Assembly: GCA_965263045.1 (NCBI GenBank)
Contig: CBDHGK010000041.1
Span: forward strand, 5,828,001 to 5,892,000
DNA from: G963664115 sp965263045
Lineage (GTDB): Bacteria; Acidobacteriota; Terriglobia; 20CM-2-55-15
Direction: 5' to 3'
Length of the DNA stretch: 64,000 bases
Shown here piece after piece: positions 1 through 8,214 of this stretch (position 1 is its first letter; each line of letters opens with the position of its first letter). Both the position numbers and the translations under genes were made by a program. The notes beneath the pieces are model-generated. The model made no database searches. It was not told the origin of the DNA and worked only from the letters and a program-made list of their open reading frames with translations.

Positions 1-532
1 CGAAGACCTCGGATTGGGCTACATTCCCGTCGATTCGGTGCATTCTCCGGTTCGAAAGGTGAATCACTACGTTGAAGCCGCGCGGCTCGGCCAGGTCACC
101 GACTACGACAAGCTTACGGTCGAGTTGTGGACAAATGCTGCGATTACGCCCCAGGATGCGCTCGGACTTGCCGCGAAACTGGTGAAGGATCATATGCAGA
201 TCTTCATTCAGTTTGAAGAAAAGGAAGAGCCCGAAGAAGAGCTCGCCGAAGTAAAGCACGACGGTGTGATGGAGCATCTGAACAAATCGGTAGAAGAACT
301 GGAGCTCTCCGTCCGTTCATACAACTGTTTGAAGAATGCGAGTATCCGGACCATCGGGGAATTGGTGCAGCGGACTGAAGCCGAAATGCTCAAGACCAAG
401 AATTTCGGTCGCAAGTCGTTGAACGAAATTAAGGAAATTCTATCCTCGATGAACCTGGGTCTTGGGATGAGACTGGACGAGCAAGGTCGCCCTTCGGGCT
501 CCGGCGTTGGCATCGAACAAACCGTCGATTAA
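1..532 (+). CDS. rpoA: RNA polymerase alpha subunit, C-terminal part (5' truncated by window edge)
   Basis: The reading frame is open from base 2 and ends at the TAA at 530-532. It encodes the end of the alpha N-terminal domain (VHSPVRKVNHYVEAARLGQ, then TDYDKLTVELWTN), an acidic linker rich in Glu (EEKEEPEEE), and the alpha C-terminal domain. The latter shows the expected helix-hairpin-helix set: ELELSVRSYNCLKNASI, TIGELVQRTEAEML, NFGRKSLNEIKEIL. The protein dimerises to nucleate core polymerase, and the C-terminal domain contacts UP elements and activators. rplQ follows 43 bp downstream, the usual end of the alpha operon. The start lies outside the window; a TTG at 14 is internal and not a real start. 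Confidence 0.97.
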   Translation, partial: EDLGLGYIPVDSVHSPVRKVNHYVEAARLGQVTDYDKLTVELWTNAAITPQDALGLAAKLVKDHMQIFIQFEEKEEPEEELAEVKHDGVMEHLNKSVEELELSVRSYNCLKNASIRTIGELVQRTEAEMLKTKNFGRKSLNEIKEILSSMNLGLGMRLDEQGRPSGSGVGIEQTVD

Positions 533-575
533 CGAAAGTGAGCCTTTGGCGGTTCCAGTAGGAGTTCGGTGAGTT

Positions 576-1034
576 ATGAGACATAAAGTAGCTGGAAGGA
601 AATTGGGCCGAAGTCCGGCACACCGGCGTGCGTTGCTCCGTAACCTTGTAACGTCCTTCCTGCAACATGAACGATTGGTGACCACGCTGCCCAAGGCGAA
701 AGAACTTCGACCTATTGCGGAGAAGATGATCACGCTCGGGAAGCGCGACACGTTACATGCGCGTCGGCAGGTGAGCGCGTATCTGCTCGATGATACGACC
801 GCGAAAAAAGTATTCGATACCATATCTCCGAGGTTTAGCGACAGACCCGGTGGTTATAGCCGGATTGTCCGATTGGGACCGCGAGTCGGTGATGGTGCCG
901 ATGTTGCGGTGATCGAACTCCTCGGTAGCGAACTGGATACGAAGAAGGCCGAAAAAGCGTCAAAAAGCGGAGTGAAAGACGCCACCGAGTCTGCAGGCTC
1001 GAAGGACAACACGGCCGCGGAGGAGAAAGAGTAA
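576..1034 (+). CDS. rplQ: 50S ribosomal protein L17
   Basis: A 152-residue L17 opening with the hallmark MRHKVAGRKLGRSPAHRRAL and followed by the conserved LVTSFLQHERLVTTLPKAKE block; GGYSRIVRLGPRVGDGADVAVIEL closes the core fold. About 35 residues of hydrophilic Ala/Lys/Glu-rich tail follow (KKAEKASKSGVKDATES onward), a lineage-specific extension with no obvious motif. L17 sits near the exit of the peptide tunnel on the large subunit. The gene is the last of the operon and is followed by a strong intrinsic terminator at 1062-1095. Confidence 0.97.
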   Translation: MRHKVAGRKLGRSPAHRRALLRNLVTSFLQHERLVTTLPKAKELRPIAEKMITLGKRDTLHARRQVSAYLLDDTTAKKVFDTISPRFSDRPGGYSRIVRLGPRVGDGADVAVIELLGSELDTKKAEKASKSGVKDATESAGSKDNTAAEEKE

Positions 1035-1061
1035 CCACCCTTGAAGATGATCTGAACGTTG

Positions 1062-1095
1062 ACAAGCCCCATTTTCTTCAGAAAATGGGGCTTGT
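1062..1095 (+). terminator. Intrinsic terminator after rplQ
   Basis: A perfect 15-bp inverted repeat (arms 1062-1076 and 1081-1095, ACAAGCCCCATTTTC and its complement) closes a TTCA tetraloop. Its GC core is followed by a short T-rich tail. It lies 27 bp past the rplQ stop and about 130 bp before hppA, so it ends the alpha operon. Confidence 0.9.
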
Positions 1096-1223
1096 TTCGG
1101 TAGGCACGGTTTAGTGTGCCAATCGGGCGCACTCACAGTAAACCCTTTCGACCAAATCGAGTTCGGTGAGTTGCCGTTTGCCGGGGCGTCGTCCCTGGCG
1201 GCCTTTGATCTCGGAGGAAAACA

Positions 1224-3182
1224 ATGCAGGAATATACAGCAATCGCGCCCATCCTTGGCCTGATTGGGCTGGCACTGGCCGGCTTTATATATATGGGTAT
1301 CACTCGCATGTCGGCCGGGACGGAGCAGATGCGTGAAATCGCCGACAATATCCACCTGGGGGCGATGGTGTTTCTCAAACGCGAGTACACGATCGTGTCG
1401 ATCTTCGTCGCGGTGCTCTTTATCATCTTGAGCCTCGTCCTCAGCATCTGGACAGGTGTTGCATTTCTGACGGGTGCGGCGTTTTCGATGATCGCTGGAT
1501 TCTTCGGAATGAAGGCGGCCACACGCGCCAATGTCCGGACAACACAGGCCGCCAAGGATGGGGGAACAGCCGGCGCGCTGACGGTCGCTTTCAACGGTGG
1601 GGCGGTCATGGGAATCTCCGTGGCTTCTCTGGGCCTGTTGGGGCTCGGGATCTGGTACATGGTCACCAAGGATCCCGTGATCATCAACGGCTTTGCAATG
1701 GGCGCGAGTTCCATCGCCCTTTTCGCTCGGGTTGGCGGAGGGATATTCACCAAGAGCGCCGATGTGGGAGCTGATCTGGTCGGCAAGGTGGAAGCTGGAA
1801 TCCCAGAAGATGATCCGCGGAACCCCGCCACGATCGCTGACAATGTGGGTGATTGTGTTGGGGATACTGCGGGCATGGGTGCCGATCTGTTCGAGTCGTA
1901 TGTGGGGTCAGTTATTGCGACCATGGCGATCGGTGCTTCGCTCGGCGACGATTTCAGCTCGATGGCATTGCCGCTTCTCCTGATCATGGCTGGACTCGGG
2001 TGTTCCCTGATCGGTGTCTTTTCTATCGGCATTTTTAAGAAAATGGATCCGGAGCGCGCTCTGCACATGCCGACTTATCTGGCCGGCGCACTGTTCCTGG
2101 TGGCCGCCTTCTTGATTGTCAACAACGTGATGGGTGAGATTTCCGCCTTCTGGGCCGTGCTGGCCGGTCTCATCGCGGGCGTGTTGATTGGTTTCGAATC
2201 CGAGTACTACACATCGGGCCGACCCGTTGTGAAGATTGCCGAAGCCAGCCAGACTGGTCCGGCGACGACGATCATCAGTGGGCTTGCCGTTGGACTCGAA
2301 AGCACCTTGCTTCCGATTCTGACGATCTGCGGCGCGATCTGGGTGTCGTTCAGCCTGAACGGCTTGTACGGAATCGCCATCGCGGCGGTCGGAATGCTCT
2401 CCACGATCGGCGTGACGATGGCTGTCGATGCCTACGGTCCGATTGCGGACAACGCCGGCGGCATTGCAGAAATGTCGTCCGCAGGCCCCGAGATTCGTAA
2501 AATTACGGATCGTCTGGACGCGTTGGGCAACACGACCGCTGCGATCGGTAAGGGTTTCGCCATCGGTTCAGCGGCGTTGACTGCCCTGGCACTGTTTTCG
2601 GCGTATACGCAAACTGTGGGTTTGACATCCATCAGCCTGACTGAAGCCAATGTCGTCATCGGTCTCCTGTTGGGCGGGGTCATGCCCTTTGTCCTGGCCT
2701 CTCTCACGATGAATGCTGTCGGTCGGGCCGCATTTCAGATGGTCAACGAAGTGCGCCGCCAGTTTCGCGAAATACCCGGGTTGATGGAAGGTACTGCGAA
2801 AGCCGACAATGCTACCTGTGTGGCCATCGCCACTGCAGGTGCGCTTAACGAAATGGTCCTTCCCGGTTTGCTTGCCGTGGTGACTCCGGTCGTTGTTGGC
2901 TTTGCATTCGGTCCTGAAACCCTGGGTGGTTTCCTGGCCGGCGCCACCGTAACCGGCGTTCTGCTTGCCATCATGATGTCGAATGGTGGTGGCGCCTGGG
3001 ACAACGCTAAGAAGTATATCGAAGCCGGCAATCTGGGCGGCAAAGGATCGGATGCGCACATGGCAGCCGTCGTCGGAGATACGGTGGGCGATCCCTTTAA
3101 GGACACCTCCGGGCCGTCAATGAATATTCTCATAAAGCTGATGTCGATCGTGTCTCTGGTAATGGCCCCCCTGCTCACCTGA
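1224..3182 (+). CDS. hppA: Membrane-bound proton/sodium-translocating pyrophosphatase
   Basis: This is a 652-residue, roughly 16-helix integral membrane pyrophosphatase that couples hydrolysis of PPi to cation export. The pyrophosphate-binding loops are intact: GGGIFTKSADVGADLVGK, then EAGIPEDDPRNPATIADNVG and DCVGDTAGMGADLFESY, and near the C-terminus DAHMAAVVGDTVGDPFKDTSG. The segment GNTTAAIGKG carries Ala where potassium-independent enzymes carry Lys, which in this family predicts potassium stimulation. Whether it pumps H+ or Na+ cannot be decided by eye. The ATG at 1224 is preceded by CGGAGG at good spacing. It is a free-standing gene after the rpoA-rplQ terminator. A short C4/G4 hairpin followed by TTTT at 3195-3212 may end its transcript. 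Confidence 0.96.
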   Translation: MQEYTAIAPILGLIGLALAGFIYMGITRMSAGTEQMREIADNIHLGAMVFLKREYTIVSIFVAVLFIILSLVLSIWTGVAFLTGAAFSMIAGFFGMKAATRANVRTTQAAKDGGTAGALTVAFNGGAVMGISVASLGLLGLGIWYMVTKDPVIINGFAMGASSIALFARVGGGIFTKSADVGADLVGKVEAGIPEDDPRNPATIADNVGDCVGDTAGMGADLFESYVGSVIATMAIGASLGDDFSSMALPLLLIMAGLGCSLIGVFSIGIFKKMDPERALHMPTYLAGALFLVAAFLIVNNVMGEISAFWAVLAGLIAGVLIGFESEYYTSGRPVVKIAEASQTGPATTIISGLAVGLESTLLPILTICGAIWVSFSLNGLYGIAIAAVGMLSTIGVTMAVDAYGPIADNAGGIAEMSSAGPEIRKITDRLDALGNTTAAIGKGFAIGSAALTALALFSAYTQTVGLTSISLTEANVVIGLLLGGVMPFVLASLTMNAVGRAAFQMVNEVRRQFREIPGLMEGTAKADNATCVAIATAGALNEMVLPGLLAVVTPVVVGFAFGPETLGGFLAGATVTGVLLAIMMSNGGGAWDNAKKYIEAGNLGGKGSDAHMAAVVGDTVGDPFKDTSGPSMNILIKLMSIVSLVMAPLLT

Positions 3183-3369
3183 TCCGGTCTGAATCCCCCT
3201 GACCGGGGTTTTGACCACACGGGCGCAGCACGCTTACCCGCAGCAGAGGGCGAGGATCAAGGGGATCCGGGCCTGGAAACTCCAGGCGCTGATGTCTTCG
3301 ATTCTTCGTCCTGTAAGTCCTGTTGCTGTCAGGTCCGGATTTGCTCTGGATTGGGAGTATGATAAGGCC

Positions 3370-4107
3370 ATGGATGAGAATCCCCACGAGGGAGTCGCAC
3401 CTAACACGATTCGCGGGAATACTCGCGACGATGACGCCGGAGCAAGCGCCGGCGAAATCGACGCCGGTGGAAGTGCCGGCGAAATCGACGCCGGTGGAAG
3501 TGCCGGCGAAATCGACGCTGGCGGAAACAGCGGCGAAGATGCCTCCGGGGGAAATGCTGGGGATGAGATCCGCGATGTGGAAGTTGGTGACGAGCCCCAG
3601 TTCTCAATCGATGTGCCCGGGTCCAAGCCGAGGTTCGACTACCTGCGCATGGGGGCAGGGACACTGGTCGGCCTGGCGATCGTGGGCATCGTGTTGTTTT
3701 CAGTAACAGACCTCTCTTCACTCGTTCTGCCGATGGAAGACCGCTACCTGGATGTGCTGGTACCGCCAACCGAGGATGGATCCGAACCCTTTGTACTCGC
3801 TGAACTGGAGCAGCGGTTAATCGGCAACACCCTCTCTGTCGATGGCAGGGTGACCAATATGAGTCTGGAAGAAGTTGGGAATGTGGTGGCCGTTGTCCGG
3901 GCTGAAGATACGACAGGCCGATTTCCGGCGACGCTGGAAATCCCGGTTGTCCCCTCGATTCTTGCTCCTGAGGAAACAGGGTCGTTCTCCATGACCGTCA
4001 CTCTGCGCGAGAAACCCAACGGCTATTCCATTCGCTTCAAGCTGGAAAATGGTCCTTTTGTCCCACACCGGGACGAACGCGGCTTCGGGTTTTTCAGCGT
4101 GCCCTGA
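3370..4107 (+). CDS. Acidic single-pass membrane protein with FxLyD-like extracytoplasmic domain
   Basis: A protein of about 245 residues from the ATG at 3370; in-frame upstream starts (ATG 3292, TTG 3211) are possible but read into low-complexity sequence. Layout: a Gly/Asp/Glu-rich N-terminal tail with a nine-residue repeat (SAGEIDAGG three times, then decaying copies), one transmembrane helix (GAGTLVGLAIVGIVLFSV), and a C-terminal beta domain. The latter, with GRVTNMSLEEVGNVVAVVRA and LAPEETGSFSMTVTL, resembles the FxLyD/DUF3426 type of beta-sandwich. The predicted topology is cytoplasmic acidic tail, helix, periplasmic domain. No catalytic motif is visible and the function is unknown. Confidence 0.75.
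   Translation: MDENPHEGVAPNTIRGNTRDDDAGASAGEIDAGGSAGEIDAGGSAGEIDAGGNSGEDASGGNAGDEIRDVEVGDEPQFSIDVPGSKPRFDYLRMGAGTLVGLAIVGIVLFSVTDLSSLVLPMEDRYLDVLVPPTEDGSEPFVLAELEQRLIGNTLSVDGRVTNMSLEEVGNVVAVVRAEDTTGRFPATLEIPVVPSILAPEETGSFSMTVTLREKPNGYSIRFKLENGPFVPHRDERGFGFFSVP
3445..3552 (+). repeat. 27-bp in-frame tandem repeat (SAGEIDAGG coding)
   Basis: Units at 3445-3471, 3472-3498 and 3499-3525 are nearly identical and encode SAGEIDAGG; a fourth at 3526-3552 is degenerate (NSGEDASGG). The nucleotide identity of the first units indicates recent slippage or unequal crossover inside the coding region of the acidic membrane protein. Confidence 0.9.
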
Positions 4108-4147
4108 TCCGGGGTTTCCAGCCCACTGACAACGGAAGGAGTGGCTC

Positions 4148-4435
4148 ATGTCCGCGTACGTTGTTGTCCAGATTGAAGTTCACGATCCTGAAGGATTCGA
4201 GGAATACAAGGCGCGCGTACCACCGACCATTGAGGCATACGGTGGTCGGTATGCCGTCCGTGGTGGTGCGGTTGAGACGCTTGAAGGTGACTGGAATCCC
4301 TCTCGCTTCGTAATGTTGGAATTCGATAGCGTCTCTCAGGCGAAAGCCTGGTGGTCTTCGGAAGAATACCGGATACCGAAAGAGCTTCGAAATAGAGCTG
4401 CAAGCGCTCAAATGATCGTTGTTGAAGGAATCTGA
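4148..4435 (+). CDS. DUF1330 family protein
   Basis: A 95-residue protein whose whole length matches the DUF1330 ferredoxin-like dimeric alpha-beta barrel: MSAYVVVQIEVHDPEGFEEY at the start, YGGRYAVRGG in the middle, then LEGDWNPSRFVMLEF and AKAWWSSEEY. The family is small and cytoplasmic, with unknown ligand. GGAAGGAG lies just upstream of the ATG. The next gene, the trypsin-NACHT protein, starts 6 bp after the stop, so the two may be co-transcribed; no functional link is known. Confidence 0.9.
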   Translation: MSAYVVVQIEVHDPEGFEEYKARVPPTIEAYGGRYAVRGGAVETLEGDWNPSRFVMLEFDSVSQAKAWWSSEEYRIPKELRNRAASAQMIVVEGI

Positions 4436-4441
4436 CATCGA

Positions 4442-6712
4442 ATGAGTCGCTCTCCCGATATCCAGGACTTCCTCATTGAATGCACGGTGCGCGTCGCATC
4501 CGGCGATCGCCTGGGAACCGGCTTTTTCATCGCGCCGCGTCTCGTCCTGACGTGTGCGCACTTGATCGAGGATGCTGATACCGGAAACTACCCGACCTCG
4601 GGGCTTGATGTCCTCTGGGATGGGGAACGATATTCGGCGCAGTTGATCCGCTACGGGGCCAGTCCGAGCCCCGATCTCGCTGTTCTCGAACTGGATCTCA
4701 GTGATCATCCATTCGCGTATTTATTTGAATCCCTGCGTTCGGACGACGCGTTGTACGCGTGCGGTTTTTCCGGCGAAGAGAGTGGGGAGGCCGTGCGCCT
4801 GCTGCTTGAGGGGGTGGAAGGGAAGGGCTCGACACTAAAACTCGAATCCGTACCCCCGGTTGCGTCACTCAGTGGAGCGCCCGTTCTGAACCTGCGAACC
4901 GGCGGTGTTTGTGCCATTCTCAACACGGCTGGGGCGGAGTCAGCACATGCCCGAGGGCGGGCGATCCCGGCGTCAACCCTGGCGGACCTCTTTCCTGACA
5001 TCCAGGCGATTCACGACCGCAACCACGAAGAGAAATCCCCGTGGTTCGGCTGTACCGGTATCGCTGGCACGGTGTTCGCAGCTCGATCGCACCTGATGGC
5101 GATTAAGGCGACCGCCATGGAACCCATTCAACCGGTCCTGGCCCCAAAGGGTGAAATAAGCTCCATCGACCTGATTGCGCCTGCTTTTTTCAAAGTCCTG
5201 TCGATGAAGTCGGATGTGGCTCAGACCGATCCGGTGAGTATCGATGAACTGTTGGACCGAAGTCGAAAATTCGATCGTAGCATTCTCGTTGTCGGTCAGG
5301 CCGGATCTGGCCGGTCGAGCCTCCTCCGCTTGCTGAGCTTCAAAGCCGCAGCTTCGTGCAGGAACCTGAGCGCGAGGGGTGATGACTGCCTGTTCCCGAT
5401 CCTGCTCCGGGCGAATCAACTGACTTCGGGTGAGGGATCGGCGGAAGAACTGATCCTGAATGCGATTCGAAACAGCAATGGTCGGGCCGCGGGCACATCA
5501 TTGTCGGTGCCATCCGGATTTCTGACCGACCTCGCAGAAATACCCGGTCTCCGTCTCCTGATCATGCTGGACGGTGTGGACGAGATTCAGAACACACGGG
5601 ATCTCGCCGATCTCGTAGATCTCATTGCACGTGTGCAGGGCGCGCCAGGTTTTGGGTCCAGAGCCCAATTGGCCCTCACATCTCGCCCGACCTCAGCCGA
5701 GCACTTCCGGTATTCCGATCTCGATATTTATGAAATTCTTCCGCTCCAGCCCGATTCGATAGAGCAGACGGCGCGACAGTGGCTCGGCGACCGCGCTCAG
5801 GGATTTTTCGAACAGAATCAGGGTCTGCTCGCGTCCAGCTTGTTGATGTCTCCAATGGTTCTTTCCCTCGCTCTGGCGTTGTACGATCGGCATGAAGGTC
5901 AACTGTCAACCCAGGTTGTGGAGCTCTACAGCGATTTCGTTTCCGAGTGTTTCAGGAGTTGGAAGGAGAAGGACCTGGCAAAAGAATATGGCGACGATGT
6001 CCTGAACAGCGCTACGGATGTGCTGGGATTTCTCGCGCTCGAACTCATCCGGTCGGCGACCCTGTTGCATCGCGACTGGCTCGAACAATCAGCCGCTCGA
6101 TATTATCGCGAGCAGCTTGGCTTTGACGAAGGCCGGGCCCTGGATGCAGCCGGACGTTTCGGCGTGTTCGCAGAAGTCGACAGCTTGTTCCTGCGCATTG
6201 CTGGAGAGCGCTATAGCTGGTCGCATCGGTCCTTCAGGGACTATTTCGCGGCATCTTACCTGGTGAAATCGCACTCGGATATCGACGCTCTGACCAAAGA
6301 GATCAAGAGCCGCTGGTTCGATGCGAATTGGGGAAAGACCCCGTCGTTCGCGATCCAGCTTTTCAGTGAAGTTGACGACCGGGTCAGCGTTGCGAACTAC
6401 ATCCTGGATTCGGGACGAGATTCGCGACTGGAGTTCATCACGGGACTGGTTCGCGATGATGCGTCCCTCCCGGATGCTATCGAGGCACAGTTAATTGAAG
6501 AACTTGTTTCGCAGGCGACCAAAGAACAGGGAGACTATGGGCCCGATCCCCGACCAGTGCATGGAGGAGTGTTCGGCTTCGATCTGCTCCTGTCACTTGG
6601 ACACATCGAGGCTGCGCGGGCGGCTCTTGAACGGTTGGCGAACGATGGTGCCGTCAATCGGTCGATGCGGCATATGGCGAAAGAACGATTGGCGTTGACA
6701 GAGGTAGGCTAA
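4442..6712 (+). CDS. Trypsin-like peptidase / NACHT NTPase fusion (STAND, possible antiviral effector)
   Basis: A 756-residue two-domain protein. Residues about 10-185 form a trypsin-like serine peptidase with a complete triad: His40 (LVLTCAHL), Asp78 (SPDLAVLEL) and Ser144 (SLSGAPV). Residues about 280-560 form a NACHT-type P-loop NTPase: Walker A GQAGSGRSS at 285-293, Walker B LLIMLDGVDEI, and the LTSRP sensor. A conserved SHRSFRDYFAA block follows, typical of NACHT winged-helix regions, then a short C-terminal region. Known trypsin-NACHT proteins in bacteria are STAND sensors in which ligand-driven oligomerisation activates the protease; that role here is inference. The Walker A Lys is replaced by Arg (codon CGG), which is unusual. 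No signal peptide, so cytoplasmic. It overlaps the convergent DUF4403 gene by 4 bp. Confidence 0.85.
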   Translation: MSRSPDIQDFLIECTVRVASGDRLGTGFFIAPRLVLTCAHLIEDADTGNYPTSGLDVLWDGERYSAQLIRYGASPSPDLAVLELDLSDHPFAYLFESLRSDDALYACGFSGEESGEAVRLLLEGVEGKGSTLKLESVPPVASLSGAPVLNLRTGGVCAILNTAGAESAHARGRAIPASTLADLFPDIQAIHDRNHEEKSPWFGCTGIAGTVFAARSHLMAIKATAMEPIQPVLAPKGEISSIDLIAPAFFKVLSMKSDVAQTDPVSIDELLDRSRKFDRSILVVGQAGSGRSSLLRLLSFKAAASCRNLSARGDDCLFPILLRANQLTSGEGSAEELILNAIRNSNGRAAGTSLSVPSGFLTDLAEIPGLRLLIMLDGVDEIQNTRDLADLVDLIARVQGAPGFGSRAQLALTSRPTSAEHFRYSDLDIYEILPLQPDSIEQTARQWLGDRAQGFFEQNQGLLASSLLMSPMVLSLALALYDRHEGQLSTQVVELYSDFVSECFRSWKEKDLAKEYGDDVLNSATDVLGFLALELIRSATLLHRDWLEQSAARYYREQLGFDEGRALDAAGRFGVFAEVDSLFLRIAGERYSWSHRSFRDYFAASYLVKSHSDIDALTKEIKSRWFDANWGKTPSFAIQLFSEVDDRVSVANYILDSGRDSRLEFITGLVRDDASLPDAIEAQLIEELVSQATKEQGDYGPDPRPVHGGVFGFDLLLSLGHIEAARAALERLANDGAVNRSMRHMAKERLALTEVG

Positions 6713-8127
6713 TCAAGAGGTAGCGTCAGGCTCAAACCCATCGTTCCGTTCGCGCTTACCAGAAGCTCTACGACCGAACCATCCACACGAACGGACTCCG
6801 GCCGCAGTGTTTCAATCTGCGCGCTCATGGTTCCGTAGCGGCTCAAAGAAACGCTGGTCAGTTCACTCTGCAGCCGCTCTCGAATATCTTCGATAATCAT
6901 TTCGAGAGGAAACACCAGTTCCGCCTGGATCTGATCCCGGAGCCTGCGGTGAAGCAATCGATCCGCAATTCCGGCGAGCCTGCTATCAGATTCGAGTTCG
7001 TAGTCGACGTCCGTCACTGTTAGAGTCTGGGTATCGGGGTCGTATGCCGGACGGCCCTCTACGGCCATCTCTCCGACAAGTTCGCGAACGATCCACAGGC
7101 CGGTATCGGCTTCAAACTGGACAGCGGCCCTGAGACGGTCATCGATACCGGACAATTCGATGCCGAGCCAGCGAACCCTGGCGCGTGTACCGATCTCATC
7201 CTCTCTTCCGACGAGCTGGTCCGAGATAGCTGCCGTCGCTTCATCAAGTTCGAGAGTAATCGGAATCGAGATCTGAAACGCCCCGTCACCTTCCGGTCCG
7301 TCTCCCAAGGGCGGAATCGGCCCAAGAGCCAGGGGTTCGGGTTGGTCCCCGACAACCGAGTCGATGTACAATTCCATACCGACGCCGAAACGGAGGTTTC
7401 CACTTGAAGCTTCTGCAGGCGCCAGGTTGAAAGCAACCGGTTCTACACGGAGCCACACCGACGGGTCATCGCTGACGGCGATTGGCGCGGCGAAGCCGTT
7501 CCAGACCGGCTCCAACATTCCCCGCACATCGAGATCGGCCAGATAATCGTCCAAGGGTGCAGCGATTCTGTCCGTGTTTCTCTGAAGTATTTCCTCGATG
7601 ATGGCCGAAGCGTTCAAGTCAAGGCCCGGGACTGTGATCTGGGCACGGTCGACGTTGATGACCACCGTCGAATTCGAGGCCACCGACCAATCCGGGTTCA
7701 ATCCGACCGATGTGCTGAGCTGGACGTCCAGATCCGCGTCAAAGCCTTCCGGCCGGCTGAGGCTGAACCCTCCGAATCCCAGAGTGACCCGGCCGATGAC
7801 GTGGAGGGGTACGGCGGTCGTCAGCGTCTGTCCCGTCATCTCCATTGTGATCGGCGCGTTGCGTCGATTGACGACGATGTCGAGCGTTACTCCCGTCGTC
7901 ACCTGGCGGGATTCGGAATAGAGCTCCCCGGACAGTCGCCCGTCGACGAGGCGACGCAGCGCTTCGACGGGAATCAGCACGGGGGTGGCAATCCTGGACA
8001 AGGTCGGGACGAGGTCTGTCACCGTTGGGGGTATCGGTTCGTCCTCGGGCTCCCCACCACTGCAGGCACCGAGCAGGGATGCCAGCGCGACGGTCGCGAT
8101 CAGTAGGATTCGAAATCGTGTCGCCAT
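6709..8127 (-). CDS. DUF4403 family lipoprotein
   Basis: A 472-residue protein with a lipoprotein signal peptide (LASLLGAC lipobox, about residue 22). The mature part shows the DUF4403 pattern: two similar long beta/alpha halves, alternating amphipathic strands and the C-terminal helix region HRRLRDQIQAELVFPLEMI. Proteins of this family resemble lipid-binding TULIP-like tubes and act at the outer membrane, but the specific role is unknown. Before the IS1380 insertion this gene stood 30 bp downstream of the glycosyltransferase gene in the same direction, so they were probably one transcript; the IS now separates it from that promoter. Confidence 0.75.
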   Translation of the reverse strand: MATRFRILLIATVALASLLGACSGGEPEDEPIPPTVTDLVPTLSRIATPVLIPVEALRRLVDGRLSGELYSESRQVTTGVTLDIVVNRRNAPITMEMTGQTLTTAVPLHVIGRVTLGFGGFSLSRPEGFDADLDVQLSTSVGLNPDWSVASNSTVVINVDRAQITVPGLDLNASAIIEEILQRNTDRIAAPLDDYLADLDVRGMLEPVWNGFAAPIAVSDDPSVWLRVEPVAFNLAPAEASSGNLRFGVGMELYIDSVVGDQPEPLALGPIPPLGDGPEGDGAFQISIPITLELDEATAAISDQLVGREDEIGTRARVRWLGIELSGIDDRLRAAVQFEADTGLWIVRELVGEMAVEGRPAYDPDTQTLTVTDVDYELESDSRLAGIADRLLHRRLRDQIQAELVFPLEMIIEDIRERLQSELTSVSLSRYGTMSAQIETLRPESVRVDGSVVELLVSANGTMGLSLTLPLD

Positions 8128-8157
8128 CCCATATATTCTGCTACAAACGGAGCGGTT

Positions 8158-8214
8158 TTAGTCCCCGATTTTTTCGATAACCTCCTTCATGAAGTCCTGG
8201 TATCTCGGCCCTAG
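8158..8214 (-). pseudogene. Detached 3' end of the glycosyltransferase gene
   Basis: On the minus strand, codons from the CTAG target site to the TAA at 8158-8160 read L-GPRYQDFMKEVIEKIGD. If the IS1380 element (8215-9951) and one CTAG copy are removed, this tail joins in frame to FRSNFRPTD of the gene ending at 9902. It is the original C-terminus of that enzyme. Confidence 0.85.

Noticed and set aside
1133..2068. A 311-codon open frame antisense to hppA
   Set aside because: hppA is a complete, highly conserved gene; the antisense frame is Ala/Pro/Ile-rich without motifs.
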